In this document: piece after piece, positions 35,650 to 49,100 of the stretch
Numbering within the stretch: the first letter of the stretch is position 1
How the letters are laid out: every line of letters starts with the position of its first letter
Source of the DNA: Aplidium turbinatum
Lineage: Eukaryota > Chordata > Ascidiacea > Aplousobranchia > Polyclinidae
Reading direction: 5' to 3'
DNA: 64,000 nucleotides
NCBI GenBank assembly: GCA_918807975.1
Contig: OU964919.1
Coordinates: 17,936,001-18,000,000 of the forward strand
Program-made: the position numbers and the translations under genes
Notes under the pieces: model-generated
What the model was told of the DNA's origin: nothing
The model's input: the letters and a program-made list of their open reading frames with translations, nothing else
The model's database searches: none

Positions 35650-36164
35650 CTACTGTTCAAATGTAATTTTCATCAAACTTAGTTTCAAGTATTGTCAATT
35701 CCTTCCCAAAATACAATGCTGCAGCTGCACATACTAAAAAGCGGATCTGCAGAAGTTCAACAAGGCTACCGCTTATAAAGATGGCTTAATTGTAACCACA
35801 AACTAGTCTATTACATCATGAAGTGTTGTTAAAAACTGAGTTGATATAAAACTGTAGCCTATGTTGTAATAATTAGAATGATGATTGCCACTTTGTAGCT
35901 AAAAACAGCAGCATCATTCATTGTAACTAAACAAACACACAAGTGTAAAATTGATTATTAGTGACAAAAATGAAACCAAATGTTTCAATAACTCTTTCAA
36001 TTTTTTAAATATGATCTGTGGCCCACCTCAAAATGCTTCTATGGCCCACCAGTGAGCCATGGCTCACTGGTTGAGAACCACTGAACTAGCCTAACATGTA
36101 GTCGCACGTGGTGAGTGGAACGTAATAGTGGGTTCATGTGTTTACTGAAGATGAGAAACACAGC

Positions 36165-36275
36165 CAGGGCCGGATTTAGCTGATGGGGGGCCCAGGGCAC
36201 TTTTAGATCGGGTGGCCCCCGTGCAAAAACCACCTCTACCTCTACAGTGGCATTAATCCAGCACTGCACAGTACG
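36165..36275. mobile_element. Truncated relative of the 20567 miniature element
   Basis: Starts CAGGGCCGGATTTAGC and continues GATGGGGGGCCC and CCCCCGTGCAAAAACCACCT, matching 20567-20680 closely. The right half and the right terminus are missing. Confidence 0.8.
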
Positions 36276-36329
36276 GGGAAGTGGATTGGATCTTAGGATC
36301 CACTCTGGTTGGAAAATTAAAATTTTAAA

Positions 36330-36438
36330 GTTTCTAGCACTAGTTGCAACGTTCATCTGAGAAGCAATAAACCATCTTGTTTGTTGTTACTTTTACTTTC
36401 AATTCCATCAGATGAACGTTGCAACTAGTGCTAGAAAC
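36330..36438. repeat. Perfect inverted repeat, 31-base arms
   Basis: GTTTCTAGCACTAGTTGCAA plus CGTTCATCTGA at 36330-36360 is exactly complementary to 36408-36438, with a 47-base loop. It abuts the truncated element at 36165 and lies about 660 bases upstream of the RBM33 start codon. Confidence 0.9.
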
Positions 36439-37095
36439 GATGATGTCCTGATGAACACCCAAACTTTTCAGTATTCATTTTAAAGTTTGTTACTTGGAAA
36501 CATCTTTTTTTGACCAATCATCGAACGCGATTAATCTCTACCACTACCAGTTCCAGGTTCTTTCAGGCCAGCCAGCCAGGACTTCTGCTTAAGTGAGAAA
36601 TCTGGCTTTCCAGTGAGGAATTTTGAATAAAATTAATTAAAGATTTGGAAGGTGATAATAATAAACTTTCATTATTATTATATTGCATTCTGGTCCAGTA
36701 CTCATGGTACTACAGAGAAAAACATTAACATACTCGATTACTCCCAAATAATACTTTGAAAGAATTACCGTAAGTGCTAAAAAACACCAGCGTTAACATA
36801 TCTTGGCAATTTTTGGTATAAGTCTCCCCCTCTTACTAACATGAATCTCAACCCATTCTCTCTGCAAGAATAATTCCAAAACTACATCTTGCATACAAAA
36901 ATCTGCTTTTTGTGTTGTAGCCTATTGAGGCATTGGCTAGGGACAATCTCTATCACAGGGACTAAGTTACGGTACTCATGTGCCAGTATTATTTTGTGTT
37001 TATTCTTCACCAAATTCGAATTTGCAGGTTGCAATTTTTGTGTCAGTAACATAAAGAAAAGTTCTACGAAGTCTATATGTTATCAAGCAGTTGAT
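36439..37095 (+). other. Upstream flank of RBM33
   Basis: This stretch should contain the RBM33 5' UTR or promoter. No TATA box or trans-splice context is convincing. A possible acceptor TTTGCAG at 37021-37027 would place a non-coding first exon further upstream. Confidence 0.35.
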
Positions 37096-37146
37096 ATGTC
37101 TGACTTGTTGGATGATGACGACTTGCTGTCAGAAGATTACAGAAAG
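37096..37146 (+). CDS. RBM33: RBM33 exon 1 (coding part)
   Basis: ATG followed by SDLLDDDDLLSEDYRK and donor GTATAT, phase 0. The acidic LLDDDDLL sequence resembles the DDLLGEDLL start region of RBM33. The transcript probably begins further upstream. Confidence 0.65.
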
Positions 37147-40100
37147 GTATATAATATTTTATTTATAAATTTTGGACAGTTTAAATTTGAGTTACAATCC
37201 TTCTTTTGATAGTTCAATGAGATTTATTTGTTTATCAGATAGTTCTGAAAGTCAATTCAATCGGACTAGCCTATTTAAAGAAAGAAGCCAATTTAAGAAA
37301 TCTTTATACAAGACAATTTGTTGGTTGCAATGCTTAATAAACTATCACAGTAATTAGAACATGAGTTTATTATGATGTAGCGGTACGGGTGCAACCTAAC
37401 TCGTACCCTGAAAAGATCGAGAGGAAAAATTAAAAAAGCTGAAGTCGCTGATCGGAGTTTCCGCTTTTCCGCAGTTTTTGCAAACATTTTAAAATTTTCG
37501 GTAATGATCCTTCACTTTTTCTCTCGATCTTTTCAGGGTACGAATTGTTTAGGGTACGAATTTGGGTGCATTCTAGCGGTACTAGTATATATAGTGTACC
37601 AAAGCTGTTTGAATCTCTTTTCCAATTTTGGTCCGATTTGCATAATTTGTGATATGTATATTAGGGTGGCTCTTATTTGGCAAAAAATGAAAAAAATTTG
37701 AATTTTATGTGGGACACCCTTTTAAAAGGTGAGGTTGTCAGAAAAAATAACTCCTGCAAAAAATTTTTGAATTTGAAATTGATTTAGAGGTGGCCCTCCC
37801 CCCCTAAAGTTTTGCGCCCTCCTCCAAAATACCAAATCTGCATATCTCAAAAACTGCTTGAGCTAAAGATACGGTTTTTGTGTCAAAAGATGCAGAAAGC
37901 ATGATTTCCTATCTGCTTTCTGAACAGTGATTGCGTCTATCTTGAGTAGAAAAGCAGTTATTTAGAAAAAACATGTTTTCGGTATTCTAGCACAAAACAG
38001 TGCTAAACAAGTATTGTGGCCCAAGCTATTCAATAAACAAAGTTCAGCTATTCAAAAGTAAAACTGGTAAAGCAATAAACGAAATAAGTATTCCTAAACT
38101 TTTATGCATTCATGCATAGCTAAAATGCCCGTTTTTTATCATATTCTTGGAGAAACTCCTGAGCATGGAATCCGCTTTCAAGCTTCAGGTGCTATGCATC
38201 GCACTTGTTGGATGGCGACGCGAAGGCGATTTATGCAAAAAGCTTGGTCTGCATTTATGGTATCTGTCCGAAGAGATGGTTGGACTAGCCTTGTTTGACT
38301 CTCGATTGTCTGTGGAAAATAAAAAGCTAATGGTGGCAACCATGTTAGATGAAACAGGAGAACGTCCACCAAGGAGACCAAGCATCAAAGTAGATGCGTT
38401 TCTTAGCAATAAGGGTCTAGAACAGTATTGCACCTCTAATTCAAAATGGCTTCTTCAGCTGTTGGGTGAAGATGAAGCAATAATTATACTTTCAAAGGAT
38501 CCTGCTCATTGGACAGAAGATGGTGCATTTATTCAAGCTTTACACATGGCGAAGGGACTTTCAGTAGTGAATGACAGACCAGAGAGAGGAGTTGCTCTAA
38601 GTCTAATCCAGGATTTTAACAAAATCTTAACTGAAGATGAGTACCAACCAGTTTCTTTTGCAAGTTGTTACTGAACACAGGAAACTGTTTCCAAATTCCA
38701 ACAAGAACAATATTATCGATTCTTCTCCGTTTAAACCTTCTTTGTTACTCCAGGGGTCAAGGGCTCTGTCTTTTACCACTCTTGGGCAGTGGCGATGTGG
38801 TTTAGATGCTTGAGCAGGTGTCGAGCAGCAATCCTTTGATTCGTCCATTGATTCGTCATCCAGTTCAAGCAGACCACGCACACCATTTGGCGCAGTTACA
38901 GATGGTGTGGTCTGTGGTTTGTTCCTCTTTGCCACACTCACAGATTGCGGATGGAGCCATCCCCCATTTGTGCATGTTGGAGCGGAATAGTCTGACTCCA
39001 GTAGGCTAGCCCGGTACGCAGGCGGTTGAGCCGCACCCAGGCCTTCCTTGGCAAATTATGCATTCCGGTTGGATGGGGGCTGGTGTCGGAGATACAACTT
39101 TAGAGTCTTGAGGAGTTCTTCTTCCACTCTGAGCTCCATTTTTTGTCCTCCCAGGTAGCCGCGCTGATGGATTGGTCTTCAGCGGTTTTCATCAGGAGTT
39201 GTGTGTCACATACAAATGGGTGTCTCGATTTCAGTTGCCGAGGATGCTCGATTGCTCACTCACAGACTCGTAGAGACTTGAGTGGAGCAAGTGGTTGGGG
39301 TTCGTAGTGCGGCGAGAAAGAGACAGGATGGCTTCTTTGCGACGAAACTCAGCTGGTTGATTGCCTGCAAGGACAGGGAAATTGTCCGATGGTGTAGGTC
39401 GCAGACATCCTGTCACGATACGCAAGGCAATATGTAAAGTATTGTCGATAATATCGCTTCTTCCAGTACTGACCAGAATTATATTTTGAAATGAATATCG
39501 TTACCAGTGTTCCCTCTAAGGTGCAAAAATTAAGACAAAAAAACGAAATTTTGTAGACGGTTTTGTGGTCACAAAAAAGGTTGTAAAATCAAGGTTTGGT
39601 CAAGTGCGTTTTTTCTAAATAACTGCTTTTCTACTCAAGATAGATGCATTCAATGTTCAGAAAGCAGATAGAAAACCATGTTTTCTGCATCTTTTAACAC
39701 AAAAACTGTATCTCCAGCTCAAGTGGTTTTTGAGATACGCAGATTTGGTATTTCGAGGGAGGGCACAGAACTTTAGGGGGGGAGGGCCACCTCTAAATCA
39801 ACTTCAAATTTAAAAAAAATTTGCAAGAGTTATTTTTTCTGACAACCTCACCATTTGAAAGGGTGTCCCAAGCAAAATTCAAAAACTCAATTTTAAGAGC
39901 CACCCTAATGTATATAGGGTCCAACCGGTCCATGTGCCTATTTGAGGTCATTGATGTAATTAAAGCAGCAATCATACAATGCACTTAGAATATACGGTAA
40001 TTTGAATATGTATCATACTGGTTACTGGTTAACCTTAGTAGGCTCAAAGCAACATACAGGAACTAGGTGAAATATATGTAGGGATAGTCCCTAAAAATAT

Positions 40101-43100
40101 TGAATGCTTTTCTATTGTTAAAGCCTTTGCATCGTCTGAAAGCCTAAACAATAGCGTTGAGGAATGGTCAACTGTGAAAAAAAACATTTTTTTTTTTTTT
40201 GGCAAAAAATAATTAAAAACAATATCCTGAATTTTCAGGTTCATTTCAATTTCTCGCCATCCCCCCCGAATAATGGCTTGCAACCCCCAGGTTGAAAATT
40301 CTTGATTTAATTGTTGCTGAAAAACAATCTAAACAAGTTTAAATACATTGTTCATCAATCTCAGACCTTAGCTGTCATGCTACTAACAACAGAAACTTTT
40401 TTTATATGATAAGATTGTATACTATTTTCACAGAAAGATGATGACTTTGATGATGATTTTGATGAGGAAAATTTGCTTTACGGAAGTGATGATGAACATG
40501 AGCTACTTAATACCACTCCACCTACAAACATAAATCCTGATCCCAGTCCCACATATACTTCTCAACAACCAATCACCTTTGATGCAAGCAATACTGAATT
40601 CGCTGAGCAAGTATGCCATCTGTGATATTTTTGATATCTTTAACTCTTGCAACATGTTACATTTGTCTCACTGTTCAGAAGACAGAAAGTATGCACTTTA
40701 ATCGCAAGAAAGTGCTGCTTTGACAGCTGCTAGATACCTATAGGTGTTAATATGCTATTGTTGCATTAGAAATGTGTTATCAGAGTAAAGATTCATAAAG
40801 GATGTGGTTGTCGTGTGAGAAAAATATAAAAGATATATATATCATACAGTTTAATTGCATCAGGGCGGGTCAGATTTACTAGTCTCAACTTTGGCTTTCT
40901 GTTTCTAGTGATGTTTATTTACCATCAAAAATCTTGATCCCCACTCTCACATCAATGATTTGTAATGTTTTATTATTTTCATCAGACATCTTTAAAACGA
41001 ACTATTTCATCAACTTTGATTGACTCTGACTCTGATGGAACTGATACCCGAGATGAGACTGATTATGTGCCTGCTGATGATGATTCTTCGAGAAAAGAAA
41101 TCAAAATTTACAGAACTATTTCCAGTGTTAGCAACCAGAAGCTTTCAATGGACACATCAGTAGGTTTAATTTTGTTTATTGATTTGTCATGTTGTTGCTG
41201 CTTAATCTTAATGCCAACCTTAGACTTTACCACAACACCTTTGCAAAGTAGATTTTTCAGAAAATCAGATATGAGCTGAGGCGCTGCTTAAATGCTAATT
41301 TTCAGTCCTTAGTTTTTATGTTTCTTTTTGACTTTTTCTTTGTTGAATGAGTGTCCTATAACGTTGAATTAAACAGACTATTGTGATTATCCAAACTTTT
41401 AAAAGTAAGTACCGTAATTTAGAAAATAGATCTGTATATGGGAACTTGATTTCTTTCAAAAACAACTCATTGGTCGTTTAGGATGAGAATTTGTTGCTTG
41501 GAGAGGATGGCGATACTTGTAACATTGATAATCAAGGTAAGTATTGCTTTAATGTTTCTCAGTAAATTTATGTTAAATGACATGTTTATGAAAACAGTAA
41601 AACACTCAAAGTTTGATACAGATTATGCTGTGTATGTTAAAACAAAACTATTTTGCATGAGCTAGAAAGGTTAGTGGATGGTTCATGTTTGAGATAGGTA
41701 TGTCCTGAGACCAACCAAACCTAACAAAACCGTGCTAAAATTTTTCTGCTTTAATTGGGCAAAAAATACACACCTAGCTTATACCCAAAAAAACAGTTCA
41801 ATGAGCAGAAAGGCTTCTTAGATAAATACAGTAAATTGGCACATAATAAGATTGAGTTAATACAGAAAAGTCTGTTATGTAACAAGTTGAGGTTCAGGTG
41901 GGTTGCTTTTTATTCCACTGCTTCCTTGATCAATCGGTTTTATTACAAGCTTTGAGTTAAAATCCTGATTTCTAGAAAATACCGAGTGTGTATTGTAGAG
42001 ACTCATACCGAGTCCACTATATATATATATATATCATGAATAGCCTAATCAATTTTATCATTGTTGTATTTTTACTAGACTTGTATAAATTAACAGATGA
42101 CAGAATAAGGCAAACCCAGGCAAAATAAGTCGAAGTGAAATATTGTAGATTGCATTACAGGAGTAGACTCGCATAAACTAAAGTGATGTTAAACGATATT
42201 AAAAACATACTTCTATGTAACTGGGGTTTTTTTTTTCAGTCATTTATCGGTCATTGACCGATTTTTTAGCAAAATATCTGAAAAAAAAATATATAGTCAA
42301 TTTGGTCAAAATGTCCGAAAAAATATATAGTCAATTGGTCATTCTTACTTGTTTTTATTCCTTTCCGTTGTAAAATGACCGAATTTTTTCAAGTCATTTC
42401 GGACAAATGACCGAAAAGTCTCAGTGAAAAAAAAAACCCAGCATAGGTTAGCACTAACCATTTCGACACTACGTAGGTTTTTTATATACGGTATATATCT
42501 TTTTTTATCAGAAGATAAACTTCTAGATGAAGACGAAGAAAGTGACGATGATGAACCAGATAAAAGGGATCGATTCAAATCGGAAAGGGGCGATAAACAG
42601 ATATCTGTTAGTTCCAAAAGGTAGGCCCGTTTTTCAAACTTGTTTTATTTTCAATATATACTGTACATTATGCGGTTGCAATTTACATGAAATGCTGGTG
42701 ATGTTCGAATAATTAGTAGTTAAAAATCAAAAATGAATTCACAGAAACTACATGAATGCGTGCAACAATCGCTAAATTAAAGAATTTGTACAAAGATCAA
42801 ACTCATTCCAAGAACACATTTAAGATAAATGAAAACCCGATGTTGTTATTTTAGGATGCTTGCTTCAGTGATATATCTGGAAAGAAAATTGATGGGGGGA
42901 AAGCAACTGTTGGAGGGGCAAACGTCATTCAACATGAATTACAATGGCATTAAAACGTTGTAATAGTATTAAAACATTTTTTTCTGTTGGCAAAATAAAG
43001 TTTTGAGGAGGGTGGGCGATTGCTCCCCAAGCTCCCCCCATTTCTATGTCCCTGGCTTGCTTGACGCTTGTGAGCCAATGTCTTCTGCTCTGATTTTTAT

Positions 43101-46100
43101 ATTTCAGCAGATGAATATTGAATAAGCAATTTTTAAATTAATAGAATGGAAGAATGAAGTCAGTTTGATACCCAATTAGTTTAAAAAAGTTTAAAATGCA
43201 TGGGAATCAAAATACAGAACAACACTCCTCAATATAAAAAAACATATGGAAAAGGCTATAAACTGTTCACTGTTCAACAAAACTTGCAAACAACACTACC
43301 TCAGTAAACAAGAGTTGTAGAAGCGACAGCCACTAGGCTACCGTACTTGATTTTCTTCAATATTATATCATTATTTTTTTTTGGCATTTCTTGCGTCCGC
43401 ATTCGTTTCTTTTTTCTTTTCTCTATTGTTTTATTTTACAGTATAGTTATTACTATTTGAATAGCATAACATTTGTTTTTGTAGGCCTTTATACCTGTTC
43501 GAATGAGAGAGTGTAGACTCGACGTCCTCTTACGCCTACAGTTTTTTGCTCTCTCTCATTGGATGCACATTGCACACTGTATTATGTTTTGTTTTGCTGC
43601 CGAACAAAAATATATAACTGTCTGATAGATGTGGTTGTTTTGTGTCACGCAAACCACAATTCACTATTTAGAGCAGTCTGTTGGTAAACTTCAAATTGTT
43701 CTATCATACTATCTATTCATTTTCTATCTATTCTATCTATCATTTCTATCTATTTCTATTGTTCTAGTTCTATCTATCATCGGCCACCCCCACTAGTGGG
43801 GAACAAACCGACGATGGATTATGATGATGATTGTAAAAGCATTAACAATTTTAATTTTCAATTTTATTTAACAGATCCAACACAGAAACCAGGGCCATTC
43901 CTGACACGCTGGAAATATCTGAGGAAGCACGCCAGAAAATAGAAGATTTCAACAAGCAACAAAATGAGAAGAGAAACAAAAAATTTGGTGGGAAAAATCG
44001 CAGAAACAGAAGAGGAAATCCCATGCAGGGCCGATTTCCATTAAGAGGTTCGTAACTGTATCAATGCTCCTAAAGCAGAAGGGCATATCTTCATCGATTT
44101 TAACAAGCTTGACTATAAGCATCACTCACTAAAGAGCTGTAAGAATCATATTTTCGTGGAATGTTTCCAAAACGACTTATCTGCCTATGCGATGGCAATT
44201 AGCAAAAGTTTACTGAAGTTTATAAATATATTACAAAAACATTTATATACTTCGGTTGGATTCGATTGGATTCGATTGCAAGCCGTTGATCTTCCACCAT
44301 GTTCAGAGATTTGTTAGCTTTAAACCAACAATAAAACTTAACTCAAACTTTTTAGGTGTTTTGTTATAAGTTCCTCAACATTTTAAAATGAAATTGTTTG
44401 TCGACAAGATATTGCATAAAGTTAAAGACCATCTCAACCGGATTAATTAAAGCTTATTTCGTTGGCATTGAAAATGTGCCCTGATATGTCTATGACTTTA
44501 TCATAACATGTCAAGTTTACCATTCAGAGTTTTTCTTTTACTCTAACTCAGCGTTTCTTAACTGGGGGTGCTGGAATGGACTGTAGGAGGTGCTAAATGC
44601 ATGCAGTATAATGCCAAAAAATGCCATTTTATTTTCCTGCATTTTTTTATCTTTCTGTCAGAATCAGCAGTTGTCATATCAATGATTGCTGTTTCGAAGT
44701 AGCCAACATGATTTGCTGTTATTGTAGTCATCTCCCAGTCAAGTACGCAAATTGATCCTGAGTAGATTGTGCGAACTCACCTGGTGGTTGCTTTGTTGTA
44801 ATATTATTGCTCACCTCTCGCTTCTAGAAACCACCATGGCAAAATACATTCCCACAAATCACTTGTATCCAGAGTGGATACAGCAGCCCTTCTTGGCAGA
44901 CATGAGTGATAATAATAGACTAAAGGAGGAGCTGATTGACATGCAGGTGAATAAGAGTTGTTGGACAAAATTTTGTCCTTCCGCTTGCTGATTTCTGGTG
45001 TGATCAGTTGACAGCATATCCTGCATTGGAACGAGCAACAGTGGAACTGATCTTTCCATTTCCGACTACCTACCTGTGTGAAAAGGCGTTTTCCACCATG
45101 CTCCAAATAAAAACAAAGGAATCGCCTTCAACATGGGTTGCTCCACGATATGAGAGTGGCTTTGACTAGCACGAAGCCTCGAATAGAGAAACCGGAATTG
45201 GTCACACATAAGCAACAACAGAAATCCCATTGATTCATGTGTAACTAGTTACCCAGCTGGGTAACTTAAGTATGCTTAAGTTTGTTCATGTTCTTTCACT
45301 ATTCTCGGGTTTTCCTATTTCTTTTATCACTAGTGACGACAGTAGTTTTGAAGAATAAGCAAAATGATCAATTTGTACATCGCTTTCCTTTCAATAGTGC
45401 CGGCCAAAGTTTAATGGCGGCGCCGAAATTTTGACATGCTTTTTGATCGCTAGCAGTATAGTTTGTATTTTTTTGTCCCCTAACAAACTGTAGTGTTGTT
45501 TTAAGAGAGTTGATTCAATTACATATGATTATAATTGAATTTCTGTTGGTGAATGAAAGTCAAATACCAAATCCCGAATCAACTTCGTTAAAACAACTGC
45601 ACAGTTTGTTAAACAACAAGAGACTTCATTACAAAATATGTCGCCAGCGATCTGAAGGCATGTAAAAATTTCGGCCTCTACTAAACTTTTGGTCGGCACT
45701 GTAGTAGTCGTATGTCAACAATAGTTAGGGGGTGCTAGACTGGTCAGGCCTGTTTACCGGGGTGCTAGAGTCAGAAAAGGTTAAGAAACGCTGCAGTCTA
45801 ACTGTTCATTAAATGCACTTCCCTAAATGCAAAGAGAAGCCCCAGTGTTTTCTGCCACGGTTGTAATTCAGCAAGAACTGTAATTTTTGCATACATTCCC
45901 CCCTCTCAAACAAGACGGATGCGGAGTACTCATCTAACCTTACATCGTGTTTCATTAAACGCCAACCAACATCTGTTACAATATTTCCAGCCTGCGCATT
46001 GTAGGAAAGATTATATAATATATATACCTATAGCAGAATGTTTGAAATAGGTGCATTAGGATTTCATTGTTAAGTGGTAAAATGCATGACTTGCATGTTC

Positions 46101-49100
46101 GAGTATAGGTGTGTAAAATATAAAAAAATAAGAAACATCAATCCAACATGTTTTTGCTTTGACTTTTAGTACTACCAACAATGCTCTTATCTGGTCTCGA
46201 CGCTAGTGTGACAAGCCATGAATGAATGAAAGCAGTGACATATTGACGTTAAATTACATAAAAGTTGTATTTTTAGGAGGACAACGCATGAATCAAAGAC
46301 AAAAACCTTTGTTGAATTTCCCTCCTTTTCGAGCCATGCCCAGGATGGGGATCAATGTTTCCCAACCTCCTCACTTGTTTAATCGGCCTCCTCCCATCAT
46401 GAGACAAGCAAATAATTTTCCACGAACATCAATTCCTCCTCCTCCAATGAACATCCGGATGTTGCGTCCTCCTCCGCCTCCCCATTGGAACCCTTTGCTC
46501 ATTTCTTCACAACCTCCGGTCCAACGTCCCACTTTGGCTGGACTGAATGCTAATCCTTTGCTTCAGCAGCCTCCGCCTCCTATGATACAGCATCCTCTTC
46601 CAGTGACCATCTCTAGACTCCCTCCTCCTCCAATCACAGCTTCTATTCCGGTTCTTTCTGTAACAAATCGTACATCAGAAGCTCCTGTCCAAAATGTTGG
46701 AAATCCGATTCCTACTCTCATGTCTGCTTCTCAAAGAGAGGAAACTACTGGCCAGCCCATAAAAACTATCGATTTGAAGCAAGATAGAGAAGTTCTGTTC
46801 GACAAAGAGCCAAAAAGAGTTGATTCTCCAAAACTTTCAGTAAAAATCACAAGGTAAATAAAAATATTGTTGTGCTCATTATTCTTTTCTTGTGTTTTAT
46901 TTTTGAATCTGTGACTGTTCTTACTGTTTAAAATTTTGTTATACAGGTTTAATAGAGGTCTTGCTTTTTTAAACCACGACCACATAAAACTAAACAGCTC
47001 CGAATAACTTCATATGTTTATTCAACACAAAAAACAAGTCATTGACATTAAGCAATCTGACTGTGCGATTTTCAATGAGAACAGAATACGATTAATAGCA
47101 ACAACACTGAAAATGGATTCTGAATAAAAATCGTAGCTTGTAGTTGGAAACTTCAATTTTCTCCGATATACTGTAATTTCAAATGGATTTATTGAAGCGT
47201 TTTGAAACGCTGCATACGAAATAGTGTAATCATTGAGTACACTTTTAATGGTGACACCCGAGTAACAAATGCTATCATGTGAACATAATGCCTGTAGTAC
47301 ATTGTAAAAGTATATAATACGAACTGCACTGAGATTTATCATACCACAGCAACCACAATGCACATTGCACTTCAGATGCTATTGCAGCCTACACATACAA
47401 AAGTTAAGTGTACAAGATAATCTGGTCAGCCAACGTACATTTTAGTCACGAACTTCGACCGTTTCTTTCCTGTTTCTCAAAACTTTGTTGTGTTTGATCT
47501 CTGCCTATTTTGTTTCAACAGCAATAATTGAAAAAAGAATCTTGAGTGTCATGTTTCTTCATGTATTATGAAATTATTTCACTATGAGAGAAATAAAATG
47601 TGCTTCTAGATTTTTATCATAAGCACTGAGAGCTGAAGAACACCTGATTTGAAATGAATGTAGAAGTGTCAATGCCATATTTGAATGCTTTATTAGAATA
47701 TATTTCATGTCATGTTTGTTTGCTTTATTTCAGATCTCGATCTAGGTCCCGATCTAGATCTTCATCTCCAATGTATTACAACAGCAAACGCAAAGTCCTC
47801 CGTCCCCGCAGGTCCAGGAGTCGATCACGATCTCGATCCAGGTCTAGGACACCACCCAGACACCGGTAACTAGTCGTAACTTCTTTTGAAGTGTTGTAAT
47901 TGATGTTTGTCTGGCGTGCTTGATTTTTTTCATGTACTTGATTTTTTTCACTCTGCTTGCGAGTTTTCAGTTCTCTCCTTTTTTTATTTATCCTCACATA
48001 GTTTGGTGGAATAGTGTAAGTGTTGTAAATGTAAAGTTCTTGCAATATAATGTAGAGCGCATAACAATATTTTTTTAATCAATAGGTGCAGAAGCAAAGC
48101 AATTATTATATCTTATTATTGTTAGTGATATGATTTGAATTTTTCTGAATATAAACCAAGTTTTGGATGAATCGTTAATTCATTATCCATTTTATTCAAA
48201 AAAGTAACCTCTCTAGTCTCTACTCAAGTTATACTTTTTCCTTTGGAGAAAAAGTCTTTCAGATATTTTACACTGAGTCAAATGTGCTAATCAAATATTT
48301 ATTCACTGCGTCGTGTAACTTTGAATAATTATTTTATCGTAATTCTTGATGTAGCTTTTCTTACTAAAAGAATAAATAAATTGTTAAAATCGGAAGCAAA
48401 AAAAATGACAAAACATGACAGTTCAATTACTTTTTTATCCTTATTGTACCCCAGCTATGTCCAATTTTCCATACAAAAGACTAGAGATTGTGATCTTTGT
48501 GGTGGGCGACAATCAAAGACGCAATCTCTTAATTGTAAGGTTTAAGTTTTCATATGTCTCTATTCCATCTGCGTATTTGTAATCTGTAGGTCGCTGCAGC
48601 AGATGGGGTGTTTTGACCGGTAGACTCTTTAACGGAGGACAGTTTTCTCTATTAACCACCTGACTGCGGTCATTGTGACTCTTCTAGAACTCAGCCTGAG
48701 AGTTGAAGTTGATTCTTGCTTTGAACTTTCTTTGGTAATTGCAAAAGAAAAAAGAGTAATGGCAGGGGTAAGAATCGAAATGACTATTCCCTAGCCATAA
48801 CCCTCCACGCCATGCTGGCGACAGCGAAACGTTCAATTAATCTACTTTCTAACGTGCGTGAGTCGCACGACTGCAATCAGCTGATTGAAATCTTGCCTTC
48901 TGATTGGCTAATAAACCTCATCTGCTGCAGCGAGACTTGCAGATTACAAATTCGCATCCCGTCTACTGATACACAATTGTGACTTTGTTAAAATGACAAC
49001 TTCAATATCTTTTATCATCCTTGTACGAATGTACGTAGGCGGCACGCGAAGTCCCATAAGAAGCGATCCCGTCGTCGTTCTCGATCGTACTCTCCTAGAA

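Larger units (their letters stand above)
37661..39908 (+). mobile_element. TIR element with orphan transposase-like protein
   Basis: Inverted repeats of about 300 bases (37661-37972 and 39608-39908) start TTAGGGTGGCTCTTA, with the complement at the other end, flanked by a 6-bp duplication TGTATA (37655-37660 and 39909-39914). Inside, a plus-strand coding remnant (about 38110-38720) matches, from memory, an uncharacterised protein family recurrent in cnidarian and arthropod genomes. A LINE fragment (38760-39440) is nested in it. The superfamily is unknown. The left and right repeats differ at many sites, so the copy is old, and the coding region is broken. Confidence 0.82.
37147..40433 (+). 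other. RBM33 intron 1 with nested transposons
   Basis: A 3.3-kb intron, of which 37661-39908 is a TIR element carrying a LINE fragment. The remainder is AT-rich. The phases of the flanking exons agree. Confidence 0.7.

Noticed and set aside
38627-38941. 104-residue minus-strand frame over the LINE fragment
   Set aside because: It is part of the decayed LINE C terminus and not an independent gene.
44804-45106. 100-residue minus-strand frame over the hAT relic
   Set aside because: The plus strand carries the recognisable hAT transposase segments, so this is a shadow.
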